A stretch of 64,000 nucleotides of DNA, taken from positions 6,778,215 to 6,842,214 of the forward strand of contig JAJKFL010000006.1 in assembly GCA_021186555.1 (NCBI GenBank), given 5' to 3'. Below, piece by piece: positions 30,161 through 41,194 of the stretch. A program made the position numbers and the translations under genes. Below the pieces are notes generated by a model that did no database searches, was not told the DNA's origin, and was given only the letters and a program-made list of their open reading frames with translations. The stretch's first letter is position 1; every line of letters starts with the position of its first letter. This DNA comes from Reticulitermes speratus. Lineage: Eukaryota > Arthropoda > Insecta > Blattodea > Rhinotermitidae.

Positions 30161-30899
30161 TAACACGTGTTTTTATATAATCCTTACATGTGCACGTACA
30201 TCTTCAGGTAGCCTGTTTCAGATTCCCCCAGCAAAATCCTATGTGCATTTATCTTCTGTAATGCTGACGTAAAATAAACCACAAAAGGAATTCAAATTAA
30301 TCCCTACACTCCACCGTGCATTGATAAATACTCGTACTTCCCGTCGGTATGCTTCACGAGCAACGTTAAGGATGGTATTTGGGCATCTCCTCGTTAGCAG
30401 ATCGCGGTAACATAAACGAACTGAAGGCGACTAGGCAAACAGTTTATTTTTCCGCTGTGAGCCTTATGATGGAGTGACGTCGCTGTGCCGGTACGGCCAC
30501 AAAGAACGGAACTCGCTCGGTGTTGCCGTTCGTTGTGCGTTCGACGTCGTACGGGGTACGACGTAGTCGTCAGTGTGCCTCGGTGTGACAGTTACAACAC
30601 ATTTATGAAGTTATGTTAAGTGGCCGGAGTGTGGTAAGGTTACAGTAATGCAGCTCTGTCGCCCCTGGAAACAGCGGACTCTGTTGTTTCTGTACCATAG
30701 GAAGGCCCGCGTCTCGTGACTCTGTTCATATAGGGATGTACAGGCCTTGTGAGCGACGTACCCTGCACGTAAAGGTGGCATGTGCCTCCGAAACTCGGTA
30801 AATTTCTAACAGCCTGCACGACGTCACATACCAGAAGAGAGTATTCATTATTTGTGTACTTATAACCCTTTGTTTGTTTGTTATGCGAATGTGGCCTGG
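30161..30899. other. No recognisable feature
   Basis: No element ends and no convincing frame; composition is CpG-moderate around 30470-30800. Confidence 0.4.
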
Positions 30900-31130
30900 C
30901 ATGGTTTACGATGCCCGGGGAAATGTGGGTCAGTTCCCGGAAGGAGGATTCTTTCTTTTATAAGCGCCCACACCAGTTCTGGAACCATTCGCTCTATGAA
31001 ATGATACCGGGGGGTGGGGCCTTTTATTGGAGGTAAAGCGGCAGGGGCGTGGACCTTTCCATTTTCCTCCATTTAGCGTCAAGGTTAAGCTTGCTTGAGG
31101 CTATAACTTCACCCGTTTTACGTCGGCGTC
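30900..31130 (+). mobile_element. SINE-D-like, strongly diverged
   Basis: Segments GGAGGTAAAGCGGCAGGGGC, CGTGGACCTTTCCATTTTCC, TCCATTTAGCGTCAAGGTTA match the SINE-D body order; the head region is unrecognisable. Confidence 0.5.
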
Positions 31131-31536
31131 GTGTGGTGCGTAATTAAGTACATGTTCAGCTTCACATCTAGTTTTACCATAAATAAAGAGAATTCGACGA
31201 CATTGCTAGTCTTTGAATTTATTGTTGCTCCCTTTATTCTGCGTTCTAGTGAATATGTTTGGGCCCATTTACAGTTGTTTGGCGTTTGAAACACGTGGCG
31301 AACGCCATATTTAGGATAGACACTTGGAAAACACCAGCTGTAAGGAAAACATCGTTCAGAGTTGAGATAAACACACTGAGGACATCAGTCGGTGTTGATT
31401 CAAACACCTTGACAACACCAGTCGCAGTCGATAAACTCCTGAAAATACGTCACAGTTACAATAGGCCTATCGTGTTTCGAATTAACAGGACTGTTTATAA
31501 TGTTATGTTTGTGTCGTTTGCTATCTGCGAAGAGAC

Positions 31537-31702
31537 CAGGGGTGCACAAATCCCGGGCTGCAGGTGTCCCCGGCGACAAAACTTTGTACGCTGGCGTCTA
31601 ATATGCTTGGGTCCTCAGTATGGAACGTGCGTCATGTCACCCTTCTGGCACCTGGAATTTTGAGATGGCTTCTAAATTTTTGGAACATTTGTGTGCACCC
31701 TG
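31537..31702 (+). mobile_element. hAT-like MITE (family H), complete
   Basis: Ends CAGGGGTGCACAAATCCC and inverse CAGGGTGCACACAAAT. Flanking octamers GAAGAGAC (31529-31536) and GAATAGAC (31703-31710) agree at 7 of 8, an 8-bp duplication as expected for hAT. Body: CTTTGTACGCTGGC, GGTCCTCAGTATGGAACG, GTCACCCTTCTGGC, AATTTTGAGATGGC. Confidence 0.8.
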
Positions 31703-31817
31703 GAATAGACTCGGTTCGCAGCTGTTGTCTCGAAGCATTGCAGTCATTTCAAAATTGCATGATCCCAAAGCCGGTACCTGCTGGCAGGTGATTAGATTTA
31801 GCTACGAAAATCGGTAC

Positions 31818-31819
<2 letters not shown>

Positions 31820-31849
<30 letters not shown>
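31820..31849. repeat. Poly(T) tract of about 30
   Basis: Unbroken T run. Could be the inverse poly(A) of an unrecognised retroposed sequence, but nothing family-like follows it. Confidence 0.9.
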
Positions 31850-31852
<3 letters not shown>

Positions 31853-32456
31853 TTTTATCTGTTTAACAAATTGCCGGATTATGATGTGAAGAATGTTGAG
31901 AAAGTGTTGGGAGCCCACTGTCTTCCGTTGGAAGGACAGTCGTGGACCACGAAATACCAGACAGTGGACCGATCGGGAAGGAGTTTTGTATTGGTGAAAT
32001 GTCTGTGTTGTAGAAACGCCAAGCCGTTTACCGATTCAAGAGGTGCTGGTGTCCTTGTGGTTATTCAGGCGTTGTCTCATAAAGACTTTTGGGGAAATTG
32101 GCACTCGCCAGTATGCTGCCAGTAGCTGATGCTTCATGCATAATCTTACACTCGCCGCTGGGCTTCAGTAATTCTCATACCCAAACAACGCGGTCGACTT
32201 GGTAACATGTGGGAAGGTGTGAGTTGAGATTTTGTTTCTCGAGACCAGATGCTCTGAGCCCCCTCCGCTTAAAATCCGCCCCCCTGCCGCAGTCTTACAA
32301 AATAATCACAAACCATTCTTTCCTTCGGTGTATAGTTCAACCTACTGGCAGCGTTGCTCAGTGCAGAATAAATTCGCCTGTAGTGATTGGACCACCATAC
32401 TCGTACGCACTTCTTGAGCTCGTAATGGTGGTACACGCATTCTTAACTCAGTTATA
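31850..32456. other. No recognisable feature
   Basis: Several short open frames, none with family resemblance. Confidence 0.4.
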
Positions 32457-32460
32457 TTAA

Positions 32461-32688
32461 CCTTTTAAAGCATATTGGTTACTTGATGTACCAACAGGTT
32501 TGACATTAAAAAATTGTACAATCTGCCCACACTGTATTTATGTGTTTTGTATTTATCTCAGAACAAACAGCGACTTTTGCCCTATATAACATAAACTGAT
32601 TGGTTTTTATAACCGACATGAAAAGTGTTTACTGTGCGGTACGAACTGGGTCTTTAAATAAAGTAGTTTACGCTCCGTTTTTAAAGGG
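32461..32688 (+). mobile_element. piggyBac-like MITE (family J), complete
   Basis: TTAA at 32457-32460 and 32689-32692. Ends CCTTTTAAAGCAT and inverse CCCTTTAAAAACGG. Body matches 19907-20127: TACCAACAGGTTTGACATT, TGTATTTATGTGTTTTG, CAGAACAAACAGCGACTTTT, GTGTTTACTGTGCGGTACGA. Confidence 0.8.
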
Positions 32689-32692
32689 TTAA

Positions 32693-33726
32693 GCTTAACG
32701 CTTCGGCCGCTTCATCGCAGCACCCAGTGGATAGCAGTCGACTGTGTAGAGGGGGCTCCCATTTGTACGATTCTATCATGGCAGTCCTGTTCCAAGGTCA
32801 TTGCCCTCAGGTAGTTCAGTTTGCAACGTTGTAACGTGAAGAATTATCTTGTAATGATGCAATGTTGTTGGATCCGGCCAGCATCATTGTGGAATCAATA
32901 CGATACGTGGACTGCACGTGAGTTAACACGAGAGAGGGCATTTCCCCTGGTCTACGTCACAACGTGGGGGTATTGACATTACTCGCCGCGGGTTTTGGGG
33001 CAGGAACACGTTGGACTCGTTGCCTTGATGCCGGCTGGTTCGTTGGCTTGCTCGCTGCTGCTCTCTGCCAGCGTAGCTGTGTCGTCGTGCGGCATGAACA
33101 TTGCTAGGGCCATTGCTTATAGAAATGGAAAAGTAGGCCAGTAAGGCATTCAGTGAAAATACTTACAGAATTTTGGTTCGAAGACGTGGGAGATATTTGG
33201 AGCTGCAGGTATTGTGGAATCTGAATTCTTTTAAAGACAGTACTTCATTTGTTAACTTCTGGCTGCAACTGGACCCTGGTACAGTCTTATCTTTCTTAAA
33301 TTTCCGCAGGAAATAGGAGGTCTTACGATTTAATTGACACACAGACTGTTTGTATGCAGCTGTTGGCAACAACAGTGGGCTGGGGCATGTTGGATCACAC
33401 GGCTATATGGTCACAAGCCGATGGGCTTCAGTTTCATTTCTGCTTTCTCATAGCGTATTGCTTATTTAACGCTGTCCATATTCTGTGCAAATGCAGTACT
33501 CAGTGGTCCATTTCAGTGTAAACATCAGCACACAACACAGGGATATAACTGCGTTAGAATGAAGGTGTCAGTTGTGACGTAGATGTCTGTCTGCAACTAA
33601 AGATAAAATTATTAAGATATGTAAAAATGCCTTAATTAATCTACGTTTTATACGTTTTTAGCAACATTTTAATTGATTACGTTGTTTTAAGTTGGGCAGC
33701 TTTTATTATAAAAGTCTTCCTTTGTA
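32693..33726. other. No recognisable gene
   Basis: A weak LINE-X-like string ('YLQNFGSKTWEIF') near 33160 is the only hint; not enough to call. Confidence 0.4.
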
Positions 33727-33777
33727 AGTGACCTCCCTAAAGATGGCGTATAGGGGCCGAAACATGTAGGAGGAGCG
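33727..33777 (+). ncRNA. Hammerhead-like motif, core mutated
   Basis: Stem I CCTCC/GGAGG is perfect, GAAAC and GTA are present and GGC/GCC-type stem II can form, but the core reads CTAAAGA and not CTGANGA. Intact flanking stem and broken core suggest decay of a once functional copy. Confidence 0.45.
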
Positions 33778-33821
33778 TCATAAAATGCGGTAGTTATTTA
33801 TTTATCCCGTATTTTATAAAA

Positions 33822-34078
33822 AGGGGCTAACTAACTAACTCCACGGAGCAGAGTCCTTCTAGAGAAGCTAACAGGTCGTCAGCTAGTCAAGAAATTCCCG
33901 CGTTTTATGGAACCCGAAGGTTCATTACCGCACTCACAAGAGCCGCCCACTGTCCCTATCCTGAGCCATATCAATCCAGTCCATGCCCCCCCATCCCACT
34001 TCTTGAAGATCCATTTTAATATTATCCTCCCATCTACGCCTCGGTCTTCCAAGTGGTCTCCTTCCCTCAGGATAAAAA
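33822..34078 (-). mobile_element. LINE-X 3' fragment
   Basis: Inverse of the LINE-X end: CTAACTAACTAACTCC, AGTCCTTCTAGAGAAGC, GGAACCCGAAGGTTCATTAC, CCATCCCACTTCTTGAAGA, and the coding edge 'GGTCTTCCAAGTGGTCTCC' ([12 protein letters not shown] region). Confidence 0.85.
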
Positions 34079-34426
34079 GGGGACAACCCACAAAATATGA
34101 ATTTTACAGGAGAAGCAAGAAGGTGGCTCCGTTCTACATACGATAAATGCTGTCAGAGGTAGGATAGCCCCCACCTATCTTGGTTATTCTTGAAGATAGC
34201 GTGTTCACCTTTTTACAGGACCACAAGTTGCGTGACATTGTACACATAACTCAGTTTAGCTCAATGTGGCACTTAGCCCGTTTTTACAAAACGGGCGATA
34301 TTTAAAATAGTTATTAATGTGTAGTTATTTATGGCTACGCGTGGAATTCTTTGGATTAAATGCAGTATAGTACTGCTTGTTTGACGCAGTCTGAAGAGGA
34401 AACTTTTCTCAGACCTTCGTTTTGTT

Positions 34427-34820
34427 ATAATAATAATAATAATAATAACCATGGCTCAACAGCCCTATATGGGCTCGGGCCTCCTCTTGTCTAAGTCGTG
34501 TGCATTCGTGGCAGTTGGTGACTAGCCAACTGGCCGCGCTACTATTCCACATATCCTGATGTGTCCGCCAGAGCCATCTGGCAGGCAGTCAGGAGACTTG
34601 GGTGAGAAATGGAGGCTTTGAATTTAGCTTACGTAACATCTTTATTCATGCGCGTAAGGTTGTTTTACATGCCGTAAATCTACGACATGGGACCGACGGC
34701 TTTACTTCCCCTCCGAAGGAAGTGGATTTTATCACCTTAAAAATCCATCGACCTCGGTCGGGATCGAACCGCGAACCTTGGGTCCAGTGGCGAGCACGCT
34801 AACCACTAGTCCACCGAGGT
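34427..34820 (-). mobile_element. SINE-C, full copy with target duplication
   Basis: Minus-strand SINE of about 390 bp. The head at the high-coordinate end has ACTAGTGGTTAGCGTGC (box A) and GGTTCGATCCC (box B). The body runs through CCTTCGGAGGGGAAGTAAAG and ends with GGGCTGTTGAGCCATGG and (TTATTA)n. Perfect 13-bp duplication CCTTCGTTTTGTT at 34414-34426 and 34821-34833. The inner B-box area has lost one base relative to 40272-40692. Confidence 0.92.
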
Positions 34821-34833
34821 CCTTCGTTTTGTT

Positions 34834-35640
34834 GAAGGTTAAAAAAAATCCATCACAGTGAACAACCAGTCTCAGTTTTAAAGACCAACTGCGTAATGTT
34901 GTTCGGCAAATCGATGTATGTTGTGAGAATGATACTAAACATACCTACACCGTGTGTGGGCTGATGGAAGGTCTTGGGACACGTGAGAGTGAGTTTGTAC
35001 CAGTGTTGAGGCTTGGACCTCCATTACGACCCGGAATCAAAACCTTAAAAAACCTCCATCTGAAAATTCCCTGTTCCTGACAATGCAAGCAGAGGTTTCT
35101 TAAAATGGAAGGTTAAAACCATGCTGATGCGCTGCTTGATATGAAATTTTCGGAGATGCGAGGCGAGATGGAAGCGGTAGGTCTCTCCGGAACGGTACAT
35201 GTATACCATACTACAGGATGTTATACGAAGTTAGTTGAGTTATTAGTTGAGTGAAATGTAAATAAGCCTGCGTCTGCTTGGCACCTGGTTTTTCGTAGTT
35301 GCCGGTCTCGTGTGCGTTTTTGTGAGCAGTATTTTTATACATCTTGTACTTCGGTCTCCCCTCCTCCCGTATTTCCAGTATAAAAAACACATCCCTCCCA
35401 TCGTTATACACCAAACATCATTTCAAATATGGTCACGTCTTGTCGTACCTTTTCTGTAACTACGAGCTGGTATAATTGTTATCGTAACTAACGTTCTGTT
35501 GATATTAGTACGATTTGCTATTAACTCAGTCCATTAAGCAGCTGATCACCAGCCTTCCAACCTTCAGTAAACTATTTTACAATTTTTTTTTTTACCTGCG
35601 CAGAAGTATAAAATTCGAACGTGTTTCCCCCCTACTTATT
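34834..35640. other. No recognisable feature
   Basis: No repeats of the window's families and no convincing frames. Confidence 0.4.
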
Positions 35641-35990
35641 CATTCATTCTGCAGTCTGTCTTACGACAGGTCCGTAGCCTCTTCCAAAGCGAGTTCTCCA
35701 CACAGTGCGATCTAGTGCTTCCTCTTTCAATTTCCAGTATCTTTTCTTTTCCTTAAGGTCATCCAGTAGCTGCTTACGTCTTCTCCCTCGTCTTCCCGTC
35801 ATTTCTATCCTTCCTTCTAACTTTCCTTCAATCACGTGTTTCAGAAGGCAGTTTCTACGCAAGATGTGACCAATCCAATTAGCCTTTCTTGTTTTTATTG
35901 TATGTACGATATTCCTCTCCTCCTTGACTCTGTGTAATACTTCTTCATTTCTCACACGATCGGTCCAACTGATCTTCTCCATTCTTCTCC
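35641..35990 (-). mobile_element. LINE-Y, longest coding fragment here
   Basis: 112-codon minus frame: 'MEKISWTDRVRNEEVLHRVK', 'TRKANWIGHILRRNCLLKHV', 'EGRIEMTGRRGRRRKQLLDD', 'FGRGYGPVVRQTAE' then stop and (ATTC)n as the inverse tail. 'W.GHILRR..L....IEGK..G' is the standard stretch after the RT domain in RTE-like LINEs. Frame is intact over its length, so the insertion is relatively young; 5' truncated within the C-terminal region. Confidence 0.86.
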
Positions 35991-37060
35991 CTACTTATAC
36001 CTAAACTTAAATATGATCTGCATTCCTTGAGGTTATACAGGGTGCTACATGTAGAATTATCTGTTACGGAAATTTTCCAGTTAAAATTTTTTTGCTTTTC
36101 TTGTGTTTTTTTTTATGTCTTTGTGAATAGGCGTTACAGTGTTTGCTTTACTTCTGTCTGAACCTTAAACATTATTGAATATGATTGTTCAGAATAACAA
36201 AGAAATAAGTGCGCTTCCTTTATCTCGTCTCATTCTAAGGGAGAGGTTTTTATCTGTTTTTCCTGAAGGTGTCTTATTGTATTGGGGTTAACGTTCGCGC
36301 CTGTAAGTTGTCGACCCGCATAACCGAGGAGTTTCATGTTGCTGCCGCCTTCTGCCTGCGACGTGTTGGAGGTTCCGCTTGGTTATATCGAGTAAACAAG
36401 TATTCGGGGAAATGTTACTGCCCTTAACCTTAGTGGTATTTCTGAGTTCTATGCAGCCATCTCCAGAGATCACGTAATCCAACTGAGTTGAACATTTAGT
36501 GACTTGATCGTGTTAATAAAAGGAATTGCGTCAGATTTCGGTCGCAAGGGAGTAGTGTGCAAGGAAGAAGAAGAAAGAAAGAAAGAAAAAAGAAAGAAAG
36601 AAAAGTAAATTAACGACGCTTAGTGGGGGTGATTTCTTCCCGTCCTTCCACTCGTCTGAAGCCCGCTACAGCGGTAAACCGTATGTTTTCTGCCGCTTTC
36701 AATAAAGTGTATTGTTTAGTGGAGGGAGTTTAATTGAAAGCTGAACCCAGACACACCTCAAGCTTAACGGTCTTACTGCTTGTTAGAGTAGCTGTTGGAA
36801 ATGACCTTCTTCAACACTTACACATTGACACCTGGTGAACAGATTGTTAAGTGCTGTTTGAAGTTCGTGCCTAAAAATTTGCCAATTTTACGCGGCAAAT
36901 CTAACGGTAGCTGTACACCGCCAGTCTTATCGGCGTGTGTACAGTATATTGCATCATTTAAGTCTCACAGGCCAGTTTAATCTGCTGTCTGTAACACGTG
37001 TGAAGCATAGTGTGACGTGCTTCTATTTTGCTTTAGTGGCACAATCCCATTGCACTATTA
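35991..37060. other. No recognisable gene
   Basis: Contains a (GAAA)n tract (36567-36605). Otherwise nothing recognised. Confidence 0.45.
36567..36605. repeat. (GAAA)n microsatellite
   Basis: GAA/GAAA units with one interruption. Confidence 0.9.
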
Positions 37061-37064
37061 AATA

Positions 37065-37330
37065 CAAATGAATATTGCAATCAGTCAACACAACGTTACA
37101 TTCGGTAGGAATAAGGCTACATGTTTCGGCTACAAATGATTAGCCATCAGGCCGTACCACAAGAATACATATGGGTGTACGCGTCACGTCTTTAAATGCA
37201 GTTGTAAAGTGTACACCCTTATGTATTTTTGTAGTTGGGCCTGATGATGGCCAATCATTTTCAGCCGAAACATACAGCGTTCTTGCCGAATGTAATGTTT
37301 TGTTTGACTGTAACTTTCAATTTTACTTTT
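37065..37330. mobile_element. Palindromic hammerhead-type element
   Basis: Arms of about 115-130 bp meet near 37196. Shared landmarks: TTACATTCGG.A.GAA, ATGTTTCGGCT, AAATGATT.GCCATCA, CAGGCC, ATACATA.GGGTGTAC. The left arm (minus strand) has a core deletion; the right arm (plus) keeps CTGATGA at 37241-37247 and GAAAC but has ACA in place of the GTH triplet. Confidence 0.75.
37238..37275 (+). ncRNA. Hammerhead-like motif, cleavage triplet lost
   Basis: CTGATGA, a short GGC/GCC stem II, GAAAC; following text ATACAGC lacks a GTH triplet. Counted as decayed. Confidence 0.4.
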
Positions 37331-37344
37331 TTTCTTCCCTTCTG

Positions 37345-37500
37345 TACGGATCTAGGGCTCACCCAACCTTCTACACAGTGTGTACGGAGCACTGTTTCTC
37401 CGGGGGTAAAGCGGCCAGCGCGTGATGCTTATCACGTCAATGTAATACCAAGGTTTAATGCTTGGATCTGTACCTCCAGCTTCCCCACGTACCTTCTTAT
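37345..37500 (+). mobile_element. SINE-D-like fragment
   Basis: GGCTCACCCAACCTTCTACA, CTCCGGGGGTAAAGCGGCCA and 'TCACGTCAATGTAATACCAA' follow SINE-D body order; very diverged and headless. Confidence 0.5.
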
Positions 37501-37803
37501 TTACTCCGCAGTGTGAATTAACGGATCTTTTCCGTGAACACCCACGCTAATGAGCATGGCTTAGGCCCTGGACAGCTTCCAGGTGCGAAAGTGGCGTACC
37601 AAGTCGTCGGCGTCGGCTTGATACGCCCTCCCCCGTCTTTATCTGTCTCTGTCAGACTTCAAACGGTTAAAATCAATCAACATAACGAAGAGAAGTTGGC
37701 ATTGGCACCAAATTTTGGACGTCTTTTGTTGGTAGATCAGGCTTACGGATTCTCGTGTCGCTAATGACCTGTTGTGTCGATGTTGCGACTAAGAGAAAGA
37801 GGC

Positions 37804-37838
<35 letters not shown>

Positions 37839-38599
37839 TATGCATGTGGGTGTGTGTAACTCAGGGGTTTACAGATTTTCAAAAAATGTGGGAACCACCT
37901 CAACATTTTGGGCGCTACACGTGTGATACGAAGGAAGTTCCTCACTGAGGGCCCGCAAGTGTAAAGATGACACGTACGAAATGTGGGCGTCCGGGAGTTC
38001 TGCACCTCTGGTGTAACTGATATCAGAAATGAGGTTAAATGCACCGGCGAAGAACCAGATAGTCGATTTCGCCTGTCGCAGCGCTTTGGCATTTGTGTCT
38101 TAGTCCCGGCGTACTCCTGCTCTCCTCTGGACGCACAAATTTCATACAACGGACGTTTAAAATAAGTTCCTGTCACACAGTGAACAGCTTCCATTATGAA
38201 GACAAACCGGTTAATGCTGTTTAGGCAAATAATTGTAAGAGGCACATAAATACACTCTGTGGGGAGAATTCAGAGGTTTTGAAAGTCAAAACCGGTAGTG
38301 AGTGTGATAACCACTGTTGTTTCGCCCTTCAAAAGACTAAGATGATATACAGTTCGTACCTAACAGAGAACAGTGTTTTCAGTAAGGACAAATCGGTTAA
38401 AGATGTTTACAGAAACGATGGCTGTTTTTTGTATGAATCGTATGGAGAGTTTGAGTACCTTATGTGGGCAAAATTCGTAGATTTTACTGATAAAACTGGC
38501 GGTACGTGTACTTAACACTAAGATTGAAAGGGTAATGCCTTAGAGGATGACCATGAGTTATTGTTTTCCGGCATAAGGACCCTCGTAGATGCCACAGAG
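37501..38599. other. No recognisable gene
   Basis: The longest frame of the window (37673-38245, minus, 190 codons) lies here but runs through a (CA)n tract and has no recognisable domain; I treat it as chance. The (GT)n tract is at 37808-37838. Confidence 0.45.
37808..37838. repeat. (GT)n microsatellite
   Basis: About 15 GT units. Confidence 0.92.
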
Positions 38600-38892
38600 C
38601 TTTTTTTTTTTGTGTGGTGAAGGGCCCCGCAGTAGATGCTACGGACGCACCGCAGCCTTGAGGCTTATTGTGCAACCCTGTGATGAAGATGGTTATTTTT
38701 TCGGTTTTCCGTGTAATGGAGCACCGGTGAAATGGAATTTATGGAAGAGTGGGGAAAACCGAAGTTCTCGGAGAAAAACCTGTCCCGGTGCCACTTTGTC
38801 CACCACAAGTCCGACATGGACTGACCCGGGGTCGAACTTGGGCCTCCGCGGTGAGAGGTCGGCGACTAACTGCATGAGCCATGGCACGGCCT
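38600..38892 (-). mobile_element. SINE-E copy
   Basis: T run, then AAGGGCCCCGCAGTAGATGC, TGCAACCCTGTGATGAAGAT, CTGTCCCGGTGCCAC, box B GGGTCGAACTTGGGC and head TGAGCCATGGCACGGCC. A trace of a second head-like text (AACCATGTCACGGCC) is at 39166-39180. Confidence 0.85.
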
Positions 38893-39299
38893 GCGCCCAG
38901 ATTTGCTATTGTATTTTTAACGGTTTGTTTATACCTTACTGGACTTCCAAATACCTGTCATTGTCTTCGTTCGCGTGACAGACATCTTCATCCGGGATCT
39001 GCTGACGATGAAGCAGACGAGACACCCAATCGGCCACGACGTGTGGTTTAGTCGGTTGACATCTGGTCTGTAGATGGATGTTGAAATTGGCGGCAACGAA
39101 ACCCGCTTGATGTAGAGGGAAGGTTTGGGTGCCACTGAAGCAGTCGCTAGGCGGGCAGTTGCTAACCATGTCACGGCCTGCAACCCTCCCCTGCCGCAGC
39201 GAGGTAAAGGATGACATAATTTATTAATGGCCTGGGTACAAATGTTGTTACTGGTGTGTGCGGCGTGGGAAAACGTGTTTTATGCAAGAGAATTTAAGC

Positions 39300-39481
39300 C
39301 GAACCCGGTTATAACGACATCGGCTTATGCGACACCTCGTCTATAACGTCAGATATTCTGTGGTACCAGTTAATTCCTCGCTGTTAACTGTAATAACTCT
39401 GCTCCTCGGTTATAACAACACTCGTTTATAACGACACAAACTATTCAGTCCTTTAATGACGTTATAACCGAGTTCAACTGC
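39300..39481. mobile_element. pogo/Tigger-like MITE, uninterrupted copy
   Basis: GAACCCGGTTATAACGACAT at the left, GACGTTATAACCGAGTTCAA at the right, with ACACCTCGTCTATAACGTCA, TGTGGTACCAGTTAATTCC and GCTCCTCGGTTATAAC between. About 182 bp. The terminal CAGT is lost on the left. It shows what the 19833-20213 copy looked like before its nested insertion. Confidence 0.72.
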
Positions 39482-39868
39482 AATTTGTTTAATTTTACAT
39501 TTGTTAAATTCTCCGTATAAAGGTATTGTGTTAATACAATTAGCAAGTTTTCTCAAGTACTAACGCTTCTCTGTTTTAGTCGATAGTTGCCCGGTTCTAA
39601 TCTGTTGTGTTTTGGGAACGATATGTTTGGGTCTCTGTAAGTACATTATAGATTCAGCTTGTGTCCGTTTTATCTTGTCCTTGTGCACGGTGGCTTTAAC
39701 GTTTAGGAAGTATGCATAAGCCTTGAATTTAGAGCACTTCTAGACTACTGTGAAGTAAGGTAACTGCAGCGGTCAAAAGCATGCTCTTAAATTCCCTGCG
39801 GATGTAGGCGTCCTGTACGATAAAGCATCCCTTGTGCTCAGGGACATTAGAAAGTGAACACGTGTAAA

Positions 39869-40029
39869 CGGGCGATGCACAAATCCCGGGAACCAGGTCG
39901 CCCGGGGTGTACGGTAGTGCCTAATATTCATGGGTCGTCAGTATGGACCTTGCTTCACGTCACCTTTCTGGCGCAGAGAATTTTGAGTTATATAGCATCA
40001 AGATTTTTTGGAAAATTTGTGTACGCCTG
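39869..40029 (+). mobile_element. hAT-like MITE (family H), complete
   Basis: Perfect 8-bp duplication CGTGTAAA at 39861-39868 and 40030-40037 fixes the ends. Body ATGCACAAATCCCGGGA, GGGTCGTCAGTATGGACC, CGTCACCTTTCTGGC as in 31537-31702. Confidence 0.84.
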
Positions 40030-40049
40030 CGTGTAAATGTAATGCTAAG

Positions 40050-40172
40050 CGTGTACCTGACAACACACAACACTCACAAGAGACAGACATCCGTACCCGC
40101 GGCGGGATTCGAACCCACAAGTGAGGGGCCGTAGATCCATGCCTCAGACCGCGCGGCCACTGGGATCGGCTA
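40050..40172 (-). mobile_element. SINE-B, 5' half
   Basis: GTACCTGACAACACACAACA, AGACAGACATCCGTACCC, box B GGGATTCGAACCC and head ending CCACTGGGATCGG. The 3' half is absent; a ~20-bp part after the B box is deleted. Confidence 0.82.
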
Positions 40173-40271
40173 CTAAGGTCTTGGTGTGCGCATTGTACCC
40201 AAGAGGCTAGTTTTAATATTGAAGATCTTCCCTTTGACACCCGAAGTACTGGAAAAGAAATTTAATATTTT

Positions 40272-40692
40272 CATATAATAATAATAATAATAATAATAAC
40301 CATGGCTCAACAGCCCTGTATGGGCCCGGGCCTCCTCTTTTCGAGGTTACTAAGTCGTGCGCATTCGTGGCAGTTGGTGACTGGTAAACTGGCCGCGCTA
40401 CTGTTTCTATCGATCCGCCATCTATGTGTCCGCCAGAGCCATCTGGCAGGCAGTCAGGAGACTTGGGTGAGAAATGGAGGCAATTTGGCTTACGCAACAT
40501 TTTTATTCATGCCCGTAAGGTTCTTTTACATGCCGTAAATCTACGACATGGGACCGACGGCTTTACTTCCCCTCCGAAGGAAGTGGTGCTCCGGATTTTT
40601 ATCACCCTTAAAAATCCATCGACCTCGGTCGGGATCGAACCCGCGAACCTTGGGTCCAGTGGCGAGCACGCTAACCACTAGTCCACCGAGGG
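40272..40692 (-). mobile_element. SINE-C, full copy
   Basis: (ATA)n then CCATGGCTCAACAGCCC at 40302, body as in 34427-34820, B box GGGATCGAACCC near 40631 and A box in CTAACCACTAGTCC. AATATTTT occurs at 40264-40271 and 40697-40704 and may be the target duplication. Confidence 0.88.
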
Positions 40693-40870
40693 CGACAATA
40701 TTTTAATAAAATACACATTAATTATATTTTTATGTCTTAATATACAAACTTGACTTTTATCTATTTTCGACTTTTACATCTCCAGTTTTTGTAAAGTTGA
40801 GATCTCAGATGTCTGGAAAAATATCATTCTATTGGGTTATATTTAAATTATCTTTCTTTATGTATTTTAT

Positions 40871-41178
40871 GGGGGCACGCGGTGGCGCAGTTGGTTGAGG
40901 CACTGCGCTACAAGCCGGAAGGTCGCGGGTTCGTTTCCCGATGGTGTAATTGGAATTTTGCATTGACATAATCCTTCCGGTCGCACTATGGCCCTGGGGT
41001 CGACTCAGCCTCTAACAGAAATGAGTACCAGGAATATTTCCTGGGAGGTAAAGGCGGCCGGTGCGTAGGGCTGACAACCTTACCACCTTCATGTGCCGAT
41101 TGTCTAGAAATCTGGGAGCCTCAACCTCCTGGAACCCTAAGGGCCTGTCCAGGCCTGTAATGGGATTGCTTTACCTCT
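40871..41178 (+). mobile_element. SINE-A, reference copy with target duplication
   Basis: 308 bp. Box A in CGGTGGCGCAGTTGGTTGAG, box B GGTTCGTTTCC (one change), then CGCACTATGGCCCTGGGG, TAACAGAAATGAGTACCAGG, CTTACCACCTTCATGTGCCG, and tail GGGATTGCTTTACC. A perfect 14-bp duplication TTTATGTATTTTAT is at 40857-40870 and 41179-41192. It landed directly upstream of a hammerhead candidate. Confidence 0.93.
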
Positions 41179-41194
41179 TTTATGTATTTTATAA

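Noticed and set aside
32930-33200. LINE-X fragment near 33160
   Set aside because: Only about 13 residues look similar and the nucleotide text does not align over any useful length.
33727-33777. Functional hammerhead at this site
   Set aside because: Stem I is perfect, but the core is CTAAAGA; two invariant positions are changed, so it is recorded only as a decayed motif.
37673-38245. 190-codon minus-strand frame as a gene
   Set aside because: It crosses a (CA)n tract that reads as a His/Thr run, and no domain, signal peptide or repeat with meaning was recognised.
40871-40960. tRNA genes at the A/B-box heads (also 8446, 23757, 42495, 47102, 63101 and others)
   Set aside because: Each head continues into a common SINE body and lacks complete acceptor and anticodon arms; several have target duplications.
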